Counted from the stretch's first letter, positions 1 through 4,432 are shown. The stretch is DNA of 5,342 bases from Synergistales bacterium (GCA_026002715.1 BOCC01000135.1:1-5342); one strand, 5' to 3'. Numbers and translations: made by a program. Notes: generated from the letters alone by a model not told the origin.

Positions 1-14
1 TATCGGATAGCCAT
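1..14 (-). CDS. 5' end of an unidentified minus-strand gene
   Basis: An ATG at 14-12 is preceded, in minus orientation, by a perfect AGGAGG (28-23) with an 8-nt spacer. The visible codons read Met-Ala-Ile-Arg before the gene leaves the window. A promoter-like sequence and a palindromic operator lie just upstream, so this is very likely a genuine and probably autoregulated gene. Product unknown. Small XRE-type regulators and antitoxins often sit under such operators, but four residues cannot show that. Confidence 0.6.
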
Positions 15-24
15 TTCAGAATCC

Positions 25-57
25 TCCTGCATAGTAGGTAATACCTACTATGCAGGA
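25..57. promoter_or_regulatory. 33-bp palindromic operator over -10 and RBS
   Basis: Arms 25-40 and 42-57 are perfectly complementary (16 bp each) around the single base 41. The half-site core is TACCTACTATGCAGGA. The palindrome covers the region from the proposed -10 box to the AGGAGG of the minus-strand gene starting at base 14. A dimeric repressor bound here would block transcription. In the mRNA the same sequence could fold over the ribosome binding site. A degenerate half-site, 11 of 14 matching, lies at 106-119 beyond the -35. No T-run follows on either strand, so it is not a standard terminator. Confidence 0.7.
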
Positions 58-82
58 TAGCACCCTCTTGAAATTTTATCAA
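54..82 (-). promoter_or_regulatory. Promoter of the minus-strand gene at the left edge
   Basis: On the minus strand TTGATA (82-77) is separated by 17 nt from TATCCT (59-54). A TG one base upstream of the -10 makes it an extended -10. The start would fall near 47, inside the palindrome at 25-57, which fits repression by a palindrome-binding regulator. Confidence 0.5.
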
Positions 83-320
83 GTATTTTTAAATATTTAT
101 CTTGCTATATGGTAGGTATATTCCGGGAATTTGGGGTAATTTCTCTTGAGGAATTAAATACGCCGCCTCACCCGATAGGTAAGATTATCGAATATTAGAA
201 AGGAGCCCGACCCCATCAACAACAAAACCCTATCCGCGCTATAATAGAAACAATTTTGAAAGACAGGAGTGAATGAACAATTAGGGGATAGAGGGAAATC
301 AGGATTTTAAGGATTGCCTA
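83..320. other. Gene-poor stretch with a 29-codon ORF and gene-start stubs
   Basis: No gene of ordinary size is visible on either strand. ATG 109 to TAG 198 encodes 29 residues, opening MVGIFREFGV and closing PHPIGKIIEY. It has no convincing ribosome binding site and could be a remnant. Immediately after it comes AAAGGAG (199-205), then a frame that begins with ATC rather than ATG at 215 and reads NNKTLSAL to TAA at 242-244, like a gene start whose initiator was mutated. A third stub, AGGAG plus ATG at 273, stops after three codons (MNN). I see broken gene beginnings here, not functional genes. Confidence 0.35.
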
Positions 321-349
321 TTGCATTAGGTATCCATTGAAACTATAAT
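321..349 (+). promoter_or_regulatory. Promoter for the Abi leader RNA and Abi gene
   Basis: A consensus TATAAT at 344-349 has TTGCAT (321-326) 17 nt upstream, a -35 matching only its first three bases. Transcription would begin near A357, a few bases before the 5' arm of the leader hairpin. It is the best promoter between 200 and 445. Confidence 0.6.
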
Positions 350-356
350 AAAGACT

Positions 357-428
357 AACAGGACTCCCCGCACCTCTCCTTGATGGCGTTACGCTTTCGA
401 GTGATGTGTCCCAGGGGAGACTTTTTTT
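357..428 (+). ncRNA. Candidate structured small RNA upstream of the Abi gene
   Basis: From the predicted start near 357 the RNA is short, about 72 nt, and folds by eye. CUCCCC (364-369) pairs with GGGGAG (414-419). The helix is extended by GCAC (370-373) with GUGU (406-409), leaving a four-base CCCA bulge on the 3' side. The interior can form CGCU-UUCG-AGUG (392-403). Seven T (422-428) follow the 3' arm, so the transcript can end just before the Abi ribosome binding site. A promoter, small RNA, leaky terminator and toxin-like gene in that order is the plan of type III toxin-antitoxin loci, but the tandem repeats typical of toxI are absent. From memory, a conserved 'abiF' RNA motif has been described near Abi_2 genes. 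Whether this is a member is untested. Confidence 0.5.
364..428 (+). terminator. Leader terminator/attenuator before the Abi gene
   Basis: The GC-rich helix closed by CUCCCC and GGGGAG (364-369/414-419) is followed after two bases by seven T at 422-428. The Abi ribosome binding site (AAGGGG, 429-434) starts directly after it, so the Abi gene must be expressed by readthrough. The loop is longer than in a classical terminator because it holds further structure. Confidence 0.5.
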
Positions 429-444
429 AAGGGGAACTTTTGTT

Positions 445-1314
445 ATGTCTATAATCAAAACACCTAAAACTTATAAAGAACAAATAGAAAAACTGCGCTT
501 GCGCGGTTGTTTTATTGATGATGATTCTTTTGCTGAAAATGTCTTGTCGCATATCAACTATTATCGGCTCTCAGCGTATTTTTTGCCATTCAGGCAAAAC
601 GATGAGAGTTATATCACAGGAACAAACTTCAGAACGGTATATCGTATATATGAATTTGATAGAAATATGCGTAACATACTTTTTGCGGCCATCGGGAAAA
701 TTGAGATATTTCTAAGGGCAAAGTTTGCTTATTACCATGCTCATCAGTATGGCGCGTTAGGGTACAAAGATAGTTTCAATTACAATAAGACTCATAAACA
801 CAACGAATTTCTCATTCACTTAGATAGCGAGATAGACAAAAATAAAAAGGTCGCATTTGTGAAACATCATATAGAAAATTACAATAGAAAATTTCCTATA
901 TGGGTCATTGTTGATTTGTTTACTTTTGGAATGTTGTCATATTTTTATGCTGATATGAAGACCCGAGACCAGAAATATTTAGCGAAAGACTTATTTGGTC
1001 TTGCGCCACAAGTACTTCGTAGCTTCCTAAGATGCTGCACGGATTTACGTAATATTTGTGCCCACTACGGACGATTATATTTTCGTGTTTTTTCTGCGGT
1101 TCCTTCCGGGTTTTTGAATATCCCGGAAGCAGACAGAAGAAGGTTGTTTGGCGCTGTCATGATGTTGAAAATATTATATGCCGATACGGATTCATGGAGT
1201 AGAGAAGTCCATTCACCACTACGTAGCTTGATAGCTGAGTATAAAAGCGACATTGAACTTTATCACATTGGATTTCCCGAAGATTGGGAAAAATATATAG
1301 TGAAACGTGTATAA
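445..1314 (+). CDS. Abi_2 family abortive-infection protein (AbiD/AbiF-like)
   Basis: The 289-aa protein has the layout of the Abi_2 family (Pfam PF07751), normally about 280-320 aa, so it looks complete. Family hallmarks seen are INYYRLSAYFLPF (37-49), the helix with FDRNMRNILFAAIGKIEIFLRA (split here as FDRNMRNIL, 71-79, and KIEIFLRA, 85-92), PIWVIVDLFTFG (151-162), and LRNICAHYGRL (201-211). The last contains R202 and H207, an R-x4-H motif of the HEPN type that suggests ribonuclease activity. Abi_2 proteins act in the cytoplasm and halt growth of phage-infected cells; the target of this one is unknown. I chose ATG 445, with AAGGGG 10 nt upstream. A GTG at 406 in the same frame lies inside the leader hairpin and has no ribosome binding site. 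The gene is distinctly AT-rich compared with the sequence behind it, suggesting separate acquisition. A 58-aa membrane protein gene follows after 18 nt. Confidence 0.92.
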   Translation: MSIIKTPKTYKEQIEKLRLRGCFIDDDSFAENVLSHINYYRLSAYFLPFRQNDESYITGTNFRTVYRIYEFDRNMRNILFAAIGKIEIFLRAKFAYYHAHQYGALGYKDSFNYNKTHKHNEFLIHLDSEIDKNKKVAFVKHHIENYNRKFPIWVIVDLFTFGMLSYFYADMKTRDQKYLAKDLFGLAPQVLRSFLRCCTDLRNICAHYGRLYFRVFSAVPSGFLNIPEADRRRLFGAVMMLKILYADTDSWSREVHSPLRSLIAEYKSDIELYHIGFPEDWEKYIVKRV

Positions 1315-1338
1315 CAAAAGGAGTGACAAACCATGACC
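1311..1338 (+). repeat. Repeated translation-initiation block, copy 1
   Basis: This 28-nt block matches 1940-1967 at 26 positions. It includes the 17-nt identical string ATAACAAAAGGAGTGAC and ends in CCATGACC. In both copies the TAA is the stop codon of an upstream frame, AAAAGGAG is the ribosome binding site and ATGACC starts the next frame. It looks like a duplicated gene-junction cassette. Confidence 0.8.
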
Positions 1339-1509
1339 CTATCAATGACCAAAGAAGTCTACGCCTTACTAAAAAAAGAATGGCGGCTAATCGCCATCCT
1401 GCTGACTATGATCTACGGCTTCTCTCTCGTAGAGAAAAGCATAGACCGCCTCAACTACAACATCAATGATAACCTATCCGACATAGCGAAAGAATTGGGC
1501 AAGAGATAA
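1333..1509 (+). CDS. 58-aa single-pass membrane protein downstream of Abi
   Basis: ATG 1333 has a strong ribosome binding site (AAAAGGAG, 1316-1323, 9-nt spacing), and the frame runs to TAA 1507-1509. The product starts MTLSMTKEVYALLKKEW, has one hydrophobic segment LIAILLTMIYGFSLV (about 19-33), then a polar tail with DRLNYNINDNL and ends KELGKR. The Lys-rich N-terminal segment precedes the membrane helix. I do not recognise the family. The gene begins 18 nt after the Abi stop with no promoter between, so it is probably co-transcribed with Abi. It could be a membrane-acting partner of the Abi protein or simply a passenger brought by the repeated junction block. The intact frame, good initiation site and clear amphipathic/hydrophobic layout argue for a real small gene. 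Confidence 0.65.
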   Translation: MTLSMTKEVYALLKKEWRLIAILLTMIYGFSLVEKSIDRLNYNINDNLSDIAKELGKR

Positions 1510-1547
1510 AGAAAGTCTCAATCGAAGAATGAGGGGAGTGGAAAGAT

Positions 1548-1784
1548 ATGACCACAGCAACATTAGAGCGCAGAGAAACACTTATCCGCCGCGTCCGCGA
1601 ATTGCCGGACGAAGGGATAAGGATGGTTGCCCGGTACGTAGAAGAGATCGAAGAGCATGAGCCGAACGAAGATACCATTGCCGCAATGTTAGAAGCGGAC
1701 GAATTGGCGCGACAATACAGTCGGCGGATACTGGGGAGAGTGCCCGGAGCTGCCGGGGTGCTTCAGTCAGGGAGAGACCGTTGA
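1548..1784 (+). pseudogene. RelB-like antitoxin N-terminus fused out of frame to hicB
   Basis: The first ~55 residues look like a RelB-type antitoxin: LIRRVRELPDEGIRMVARYV (12-31), then a run of acidic residues and NEDTIAAMLEADELARQ (40-56). The start ATG 1548 follows GAGGGGAGTGG. After about residue 57 the similarity stops. The last 20 or so codons (ending VLQSGRDR) are the wrong reading frame of a HicB sequence whose proper frame is one base over. The open frame is therefore a chimera made by deletion or recombination at about 1705-1723. In intact loci the antitoxin C-terminus binds the RelE/YafQ toxin; here that part and the toxin gene are missing, so the product is unlikely to act as an antitoxin, though the DNA-binding/dimer region may survive. 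Family assignment is from pattern memory. Confidence 0.6.
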
Positions 1785-1893
1785 CGAGCTGATGGGCAAC
1801 ATGGAGGAAGCCGTTGACCTGTACCTCAAAGATTCTTCTGTCTCTATCGACTCTATAACAGAGATAAGAGAATTGGAATATGCCACGACATAG
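1723..1893 (+). pseudogene. hicB: HicB antitoxin C-terminal remnant
   Basis: In the frame ending at TAG 1891-1893 the 56 codons begin GGYWGECPELPGCFSQGET and continue VDELMGNMEEAVDLYLKDS, which is the core of the HicB fold (glycine-tyrosine, CPELPGC, G-x-T, alternating acidic helix). The frame lacks a start: it is open only from a TAG at 1690-1692, and the upstream codons do not resemble HicB. HicB normally neutralises the HicA mRNA interferase and represses its own promoter. This copy has lost its N-terminus to the fusion with the RelB-like gene. Confidence 0.7.
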
Positions 1894-1943
1894 GCCGGGG
1901 GCTTGCGGTCGCGATCCTGCGCCAAGCCGGGATTGTTTCATAA
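1875..1943 (+). pseudogene. hicA: Probable HicA toxin C-terminal remnant
   Basis: The frame ending at TAA 1941-1943 reads GICHDIGRGLAVAILRQAG then IVS. This resembles the usual end of HicA/YcfA toxins, where a conserved His region is followed by a G-x-L-x-x-I-x-R-Q-A-G-type helix. It overlaps the end of the hicB remnant and has no start codon or N-terminal dsRBD-like part. It fits a hicB-hicA pair collapsed by an internal deletion. The evidence is one short motif, so the assignment is tentative. Confidence 0.42.
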
Positions 1944-1967
1944 CAAAAGGAGTGACGCACCATGACC
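1940..1967 (+). repeat. Repeated translation-initiation block, copy 2
   Basis: Second copy of the block at 1311-1338 (26 of 28 identical). Here the TAA ends the HicA-like tail, and the ATG opens a frame of only six codons. Confidence 0.8.
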
Positions 1968-1982
1968 ACAGCGGCGCTATAA
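1962..1982 (+). pseudogene. Six-codon antitoxin start stub
   Basis: ATG 1962 has a full ribosome binding site (AAAAGGAG), but the frame reads MTTAAL and stops at TAA 1980-1982. The first codons match the RelB-like gene at 1548 (MTTATL), both opening ATGACCACAGC. Directly afterwards composition shifts to A/T-rich sequence, so this appears to be the 5' end of another antitoxin gene cut off at a recombination boundary. Confidence 0.5.
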
Positions 1983-2004
1983 AAAATTTTAAGTAATGCT
2001 CACA

Positions 2005-2033
2005 TTGACAAAAGTACAAAAAAAATGTAATAT
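2005..2033 (+). promoter_or_regulatory. Strong promoter of the PanA-toxin operon
   Basis: A consensus TTGACA (2005-2010), a 17-nt spacer and TAATAT (2028-2033) form the best -35 in the window. The start would be near 2038-2040, at the first base of the leader hairpin. Confidence 0.65.
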
Positions 2034-2037
2034 TTCT

Positions 2038-2115
2038 ACATACGAAATAATCTTTTGATGTCTACCCCTGACAGTAAGTGCTTTCGCTTTGTCCAGAAAG
2101 TGCCGAACTCAGGGG
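2038..2115 (+). ncRNA. Two-hairpin structured leader before the PanA gene
   Basis: Two hairpins fit by eye. The first is ACAU plus CGAAA (2038-2047, A2042 bulged) with UUUUG plus AUGU (2053-2061), nine pairs with loop UAAUC. The second has outer arms CCCCUGA (2065-2071) and UCAGGGG (2109-2115) enclosing CGCUUU (2085-2090) paired with AAAGUG (2097-2102) around GUCCAG. The leader begins at the predicted start site, and some 70 nt remain before the PanA ATG. Only a weak T-rich stretch (ATAATTTTATAT) follows. It may be an mRNA leader, a small RNA, or a translation-control element. Confidence 0.45.
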
Positions 2116-2183
2116 ATAATTTTATATCTGAAAAATATAAAAACGAATCTTTTTGGGAGGCAATTTTTTAAGGAGGCGACAAC

Positions 2184-2729
2184 ATGAGAAGATTCGATTT
2201 AGATATGCCTAAGCTAAAGAGCTTGATACATTATGTTTGCGCGTGTTATGAACGTTCGTCACTCGGTAAGACCAAGCTAAACAAGATTTTATGGTTCTCT
2301 GACGTCGCGGCATATCGTGATTTTGGCGCGCCTATTACAGGCGAGACCTACGTTAAGCAAAAATACGGCCCAGTTCCGTCTCATATTGACGAGGCGTTAC
2401 GTGAGCTTTTCTTCGAGAGTAAACTCATCGAGAGGGACGCGCCTATTTATAAGTACAGCAAAAAGGAATTTATTTCCTTGGCTCAGCCGGATATCTCTCT
2501 TTTTTCAGCAGCTGAAATGGAGATAATCAACGAGACGGCGCAGATTATATGCGACAACTACACCGCCGCGCAGATCAGTGAAATGTCACATGATATGCTG
2601 TGGAAGACCGCCGACATGAACGAGGAGCTTCCTTATGAAGCTACGCTTGTAAAGTATGTAGAGCCGTCGCCCGAGGCCATAAAATGGGCACAGTCAATGC
2701 TTATTGAGCAATGTGAGGTTGCCAGTTGA
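2184..2729 (+). CDS. Panacea-domain antitoxin (SocA/PanA, DUF4065)
   Basis: The 181-aa protein carries a Panacea domain (DUF4065, PF13274), seen in KTKLNKILWFSD (29-40), FGAPITGETYVKQKYGPVP (47-65) and an ISEMSHDMLWKTA segment (131-143). Proteins of this group include Caulobacter SocA, a proteolytic adaptor antitoxin, and the PanA antitoxins that neutralise many unrelated small toxins. Here it should bind and block the product of the gene downstream, in the cytoplasm. ATG 2184 is preceded by AAGGAGG (2170-2176) with a 7-nt spacer; a second GGGAGG lies further upstream. The TGA stop overlaps the TTG start of the next gene, a tight translational coupling usual in toxin-antitoxin pairs. The length and motifs look complete. 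A strong promoter and a structured leader lie upstream. There is no extra N-terminal DNA-binding domain, so autoregulation, if any, would need another factor or the leader. Confidence 0.88.
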   Translation: MRRFDLDMPKLKSLIHYVCACYERSSLGKTKLNKILWFSDVAAYRDFGAPITGETYVKQKYGPVPSHIDEALRELFFESKLIERDAPIYKYSKKEFISLAQPDISLFSAAEMEIINETAQIICDNYTAAQISEMSHDMLWKTADMNEELPYEATLVKYVEPSPEAIKWAQSMLIEQCEVAS

Positions 2730-2998
2730 GTTTTGTAACTTTATGGGATGTAGATATTTCATCGCCTGCCCAAGAAGATTTGAATTTGATTCAAGCGCAT
2801 TACCCTAAACTTATAGATCATTGGGAGGGAAATCTCTGGTTTTTTAAAAAAAGACCAAGAGATAGCGCGATAATCATAAAAGAAGGCTATTACCTGAAAC
2901 AGACAACATCAGATTTAGAATTACCTGATTATACAGTATTCTATTCTGTAGATGATGATAGCAAGACAGTCGAGATCATAAGCGTTAAACTGTTATAA
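2726..2998 (+). CDS. Probable toxin partner of PanA, RelE/ParE-like
   Basis: The 90-aa protein starts at TTG 2726, which shares three bases with the TGA of the PanA gene. TGAGG (2714-2718) is 7 nt upstream, and no ATG or GTG gives a better start. The order is an N-terminal strand (LWDVDIS), two short helices (SPAQEDLNLIQAHYP, 13-27), then basic and aromatic residues (WFFKKRPRD, 38-46) and a closing two-strand segment PDYTVFYSVDDDSKTVEI (67-84) ending SVKLL. This matches the RelE/ParE superfamily pattern, where the last strands read Y-x-V-x-Y-x-V-D-D followed by I-x-x-V. The family assignment is by pattern only. Its position as second gene of a PanA operon supports a toxin role independently. 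Target (ribosome-bound mRNA, gyrase or other) cannot be told. Confidence 0.6.
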   Translation: MSFVTLWDVDISSPAQEDLNLIQAHYPKLIDHWEGNLWFFKKRPRDSAIIIKEGYYLKQTTSDLELPDYTVFYSVDDDSKTVEIISVKLL

Positions 2999-3010
2999 TA
3001 TTTTCAGGTT

Positions 3011-3058
3011 GACCCGCCCCAATGATGCCACAAACTACCCGTGGCTCAAGGGCGGGTC
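3011..3058. terminator. Long hairpin between convergent toxin and integrase genes
   Basis: GACCCGCCC (3011-3019) pairs with GGGCGGGTC (3050-3058), and inside it GCCAC (3027-3031) pairs with GTGGC (3041-3045). It sits 12 nt after the toxin stop and 5 nt from the integrase stop, the right place for a shared terminator. The T-runs are poor on both strands, so termination may be weak or factor-assisted. Confidence 0.5.
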
Positions 3059-3063
3059 TTAGC

Positions 3064-4185
3064 TTACCCTATCAAATCCACAGCAGCCTTCTTCACCTGA
3101 GGCGCAAGGTGCGCGTATCTAAGCGTCATCTTCATATCGGCATGTCCCAGCAGCTCCCGCACGGTGTTTAGGTCCACGCCTTTCATCACGAGCTGAGAGG
3201 CGAAGTCATGCCGCATGTCATGCCACCTGAAGTTTTCAATCTCAGCGGTCTTGAGCAGCGTTGCCCATGAGTTACGGACGTTATCCATTTCAGTTCCAGT
3301 TGCGGACGGAAACACAAGTCCGTCAGTGTTGTCTTTGCGCCATGACACAAGAGCATCAGCCGCCGCCTGATTTATCGGCACGTGATACCCCTTCTCGCTT
3401 TTGTCCGCCGCCGGCCGCACGGTCAAAACCCCATTATCAAAATCCACGTCGCGCCATTCCAGAGCGAACAAAGAGCCGCGCCGTATACCAGTGTTGAGCG
3501 AGACAAACACCATGACGCGCAAATACTCAGGCGCGAAGACAAGAGACCTGTGCAGCCGATCGCGTTCATCACCGGACAGATAGCGTATCTTCCGGTCGCT
3601 GTCGTCTTCCCTTAACGGCTCCAGACGCGCTAAAGGGTTGGCGTTGATTATCTCGCGCCGCTCCGCCCAATTCAGCAGAGACTTGAGCGCGGTTATCTCC
3701 CTATTGAGCGACGCGGCCTTGAGCTTTAGATTTTGGCGTTTCGCGTCACGCCATTTCTCTACGGCGGTCACGGACAAATCAACGACAGGCGATTCTAAAA
3801 AATCCCCAAACAAGTTCTTTAACATTTTTATTGTCTCTTTGCCGGTGCGCCGGTTAGCCAAAACCCAAGGCTCATAGTGAGTCTCAATAAGTTCTTGAAG
3901 CGTAAGAGCTCCCCGCTTGGTGTGTTTCTCCACAGTCTCATCTCCAAGCTCAAGCCGCGCCAAAAATTCGCGCGCCACGTCACGCGCCATAGCGACGGTG
4001 ACAACGTCAGCATGGCCGATTTTGTGATGATTGCGTTTGCCGTCCAAACCCTTGTAATCAACATACCAAGTCTTTGTCCTGCCAACGTAAAGCAAAAGTT
4101 TAGAGTCTTGGGCGTCGCGTATCCAGTAGGGTTTATCCTCGGCCTTGAGCGACTGAACAAAAGCCTGCGTAAGTTTCATTTTCAT
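3064..4185 (-). CDS. int: Tyrosine integrase, P4-like
   Basis: The 373-aa protein has three parts. Residues 1-85 form an arm-type DNA-binding domain (DUF4102-like: LTQAFVQSLK, then a strand segment, and the VTVAMARDVAREFLARLELG helix split over 62-81). Residues about 95-185 form the SAM-like core-binding domain. Residues about 200-373 form the catalytic domain. Catalytic residues are all present: R235 in NTGIRRGSL, K262 in DKSEKG, H322 and R325 in WHDMRHDF, H348 in LLGHADM, and nucleophile Y357 in LRYAHL. One oddity is Ser238 where many relatives have Glu after the GxRxx motif. It should catalyse integration and excision at the adjacent tRNA-Val site, probably with a directionality factor not seen here. 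ATG 4185 is the first possible start, as an in-frame TAA lies two codons upstream; AAGGAAGG is 12 nt away. It is convergent with the toxin operon. Confidence 0.96.
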   Translation of the reverse strand: MKMKLTQAFVQSLKAEDKPYWIRDAQDSKLLLYVGRTKTWYVDYKGLDGKRNHHKIGHADVVTVAMARDVAREFLARLELGDETVEKHTKRGALTLQELIETHYEPWVLANRRTGKETIKMLKNLFGDFLESPVVDLSVTAVEKWRDAKRQNLKLKAASLNREITALKSLLNWAERREIINANPLARLEPLREDDSDRKIRYLSGDERDRLHRSLVFAPEYLRVMVFVSLNTGIRRGSLFALEWRDVDFDNGVLTVRPAADKSEKGYHVPINQAAADALVSWRKDNTDGLVFPSATGTEMDNVRNSWATLLKTAEIENFRWHDMRHDFASQLVMKGVDLNTVRELLGHADMKMTLRYAHLAPQVKKAAVDLIG

Positions 4186-4189
4186 GAAT

Positions 4190-4256
4190 TAATGACGCCT
4201 TCCTTTTTCAGAATTAAGCAAACTGTTTTTGCTCAAATTTTGCTCAAGCGTCATTA
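4190..4256. promoter_or_regulatory. Repeats upstream of int: arm-type sites or operator
   Basis: A perfect 9-bp inverted repeat, TAATGACGC (4190-4198) and GCGTCATTA (4248-4256), encloses two direct copies of TTTTGCTCAA (4227-4236 and 4238-4247), spaced 11 bp, one helical turn. A third imperfect copy in the opposite direction (TTAAGCAAAC, 4214-4223) matches 8 of 10. The set lies between the integrase start and the att site, where integrase arm sites, directionality-factor sites and autorepressor sites are normally found. Which protein binds is not known. Confidence 0.6.
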
Positions 4257-4281
4257 TAAACGATATGGAAAAATAAGAAAA
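4253..4281 (-). promoter_or_regulatory. Possible int promoter
   Basis: A consensus TATAAT on the minus strand (4258-4253) overlaps the outer arm of the inverted repeat at 4248-4256. The -35 at 17 nt (TTTTCT, 4281-4276) is poor. Binding to the repeat would block this promoter, which suggests self-control of int. Confidence 0.4.
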
Positions 4282-4376
4282 GATAAGAAGTGTTAAGAAG
4301 ATTAAAAGTCTTTAACCTCAACGATTTTACTTAAAAAGTATTGATATGCCTAAAACCTCAAAAAACGGCTTATAAT

Positions 4377-4423
4377 CCTTCACACGGAAGAGGCCAGAGG
4401 TTCAATTCCTCTATCACCCACCA
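4377..4423 (+). tRNA. 3' part of tRNA-Val(CAC): island attachment site
   Basis: Sequence from 4379 reads as a tRNA from the anticodon loop onward: loop TTCACAC (4379-4385, anticodon CAC), 3' anticodon stem GGAAG (4386-4390), variable loop AGGCC, T arm AGAGG-TTCAATT-CCTCT (4396-4412), acceptor 3' strand ATCACCC (4413-4419), discriminator A and encoded CCA (4421-4423). The 5' half is missing: the bases before 4377 do not pair with GGAAG beyond CC, and no GGGTGAT acceptor strand exists upstream. This is therefore an att repeat left by integration in the anticodon stem-loop, a known preference of many tyrosine integrases. It is not a working gene. Confidence 0.85.
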
Positions 4424-4432
4424 GGTTATACC

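Larger units (their letters stand above)
1..4378. mobile_element. Right portion of a tRNA-Val-integrated genomic island
   Basis: The right boundary is set by a tRNA-Val(CAC) fragment that begins abruptly in the anticodon stem at about 4377. A tyrosine integrase lies next to it, reading away from the boundary. Cargo inside is typical of defence islands: an Abi_2 gene, a Panacea-domain toxin-antitoxin pair and several broken toxin-antitoxin genes with varying base composition. The left end is outside the window: no second copy of the tRNA 3' sequence is seen between 1 and 4376. By the usual logic of tRNA integration, the intact tRNA-Val should lie further left, in the plus orientation. The exact crossover point is inferred. 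Confidence 0.72.

Noticed and set aside
406..444. GTG at 406 as start of the Abi protein (13 extra residues)
   Set aside because: It lies inside the leader hairpin and T-tract, lacks a ribosome binding site, and ATG 445 has AAGGGG at suitable distance and fits the family N-terminus.
340..445. Classical type III toxI repeat array before the Abi gene
   Set aside because: No tandem direct repeats are present; only a single structured leader is supported.
1582..2019. 145-codon open frame on the minus strand
   Set aside because: It is antisense to the RelB/HicB/HicA remnants, whose plus-strand frames show family motifs. It has no start signal and a Cys/Arg-rich composition typical of a shadow frame.
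3877..4296. 139-codon plus-strand frame across the int start
   Set aside because: It is antisense to an integrase with complete catalytic residues, with no ribosome binding site and no recognisable motif.
4330..4423. Complete functional tRNA gene
   Set aside because: The 5' acceptor strand, D arm and most of the 5' anticodon stem are missing; only the 3' part is present.
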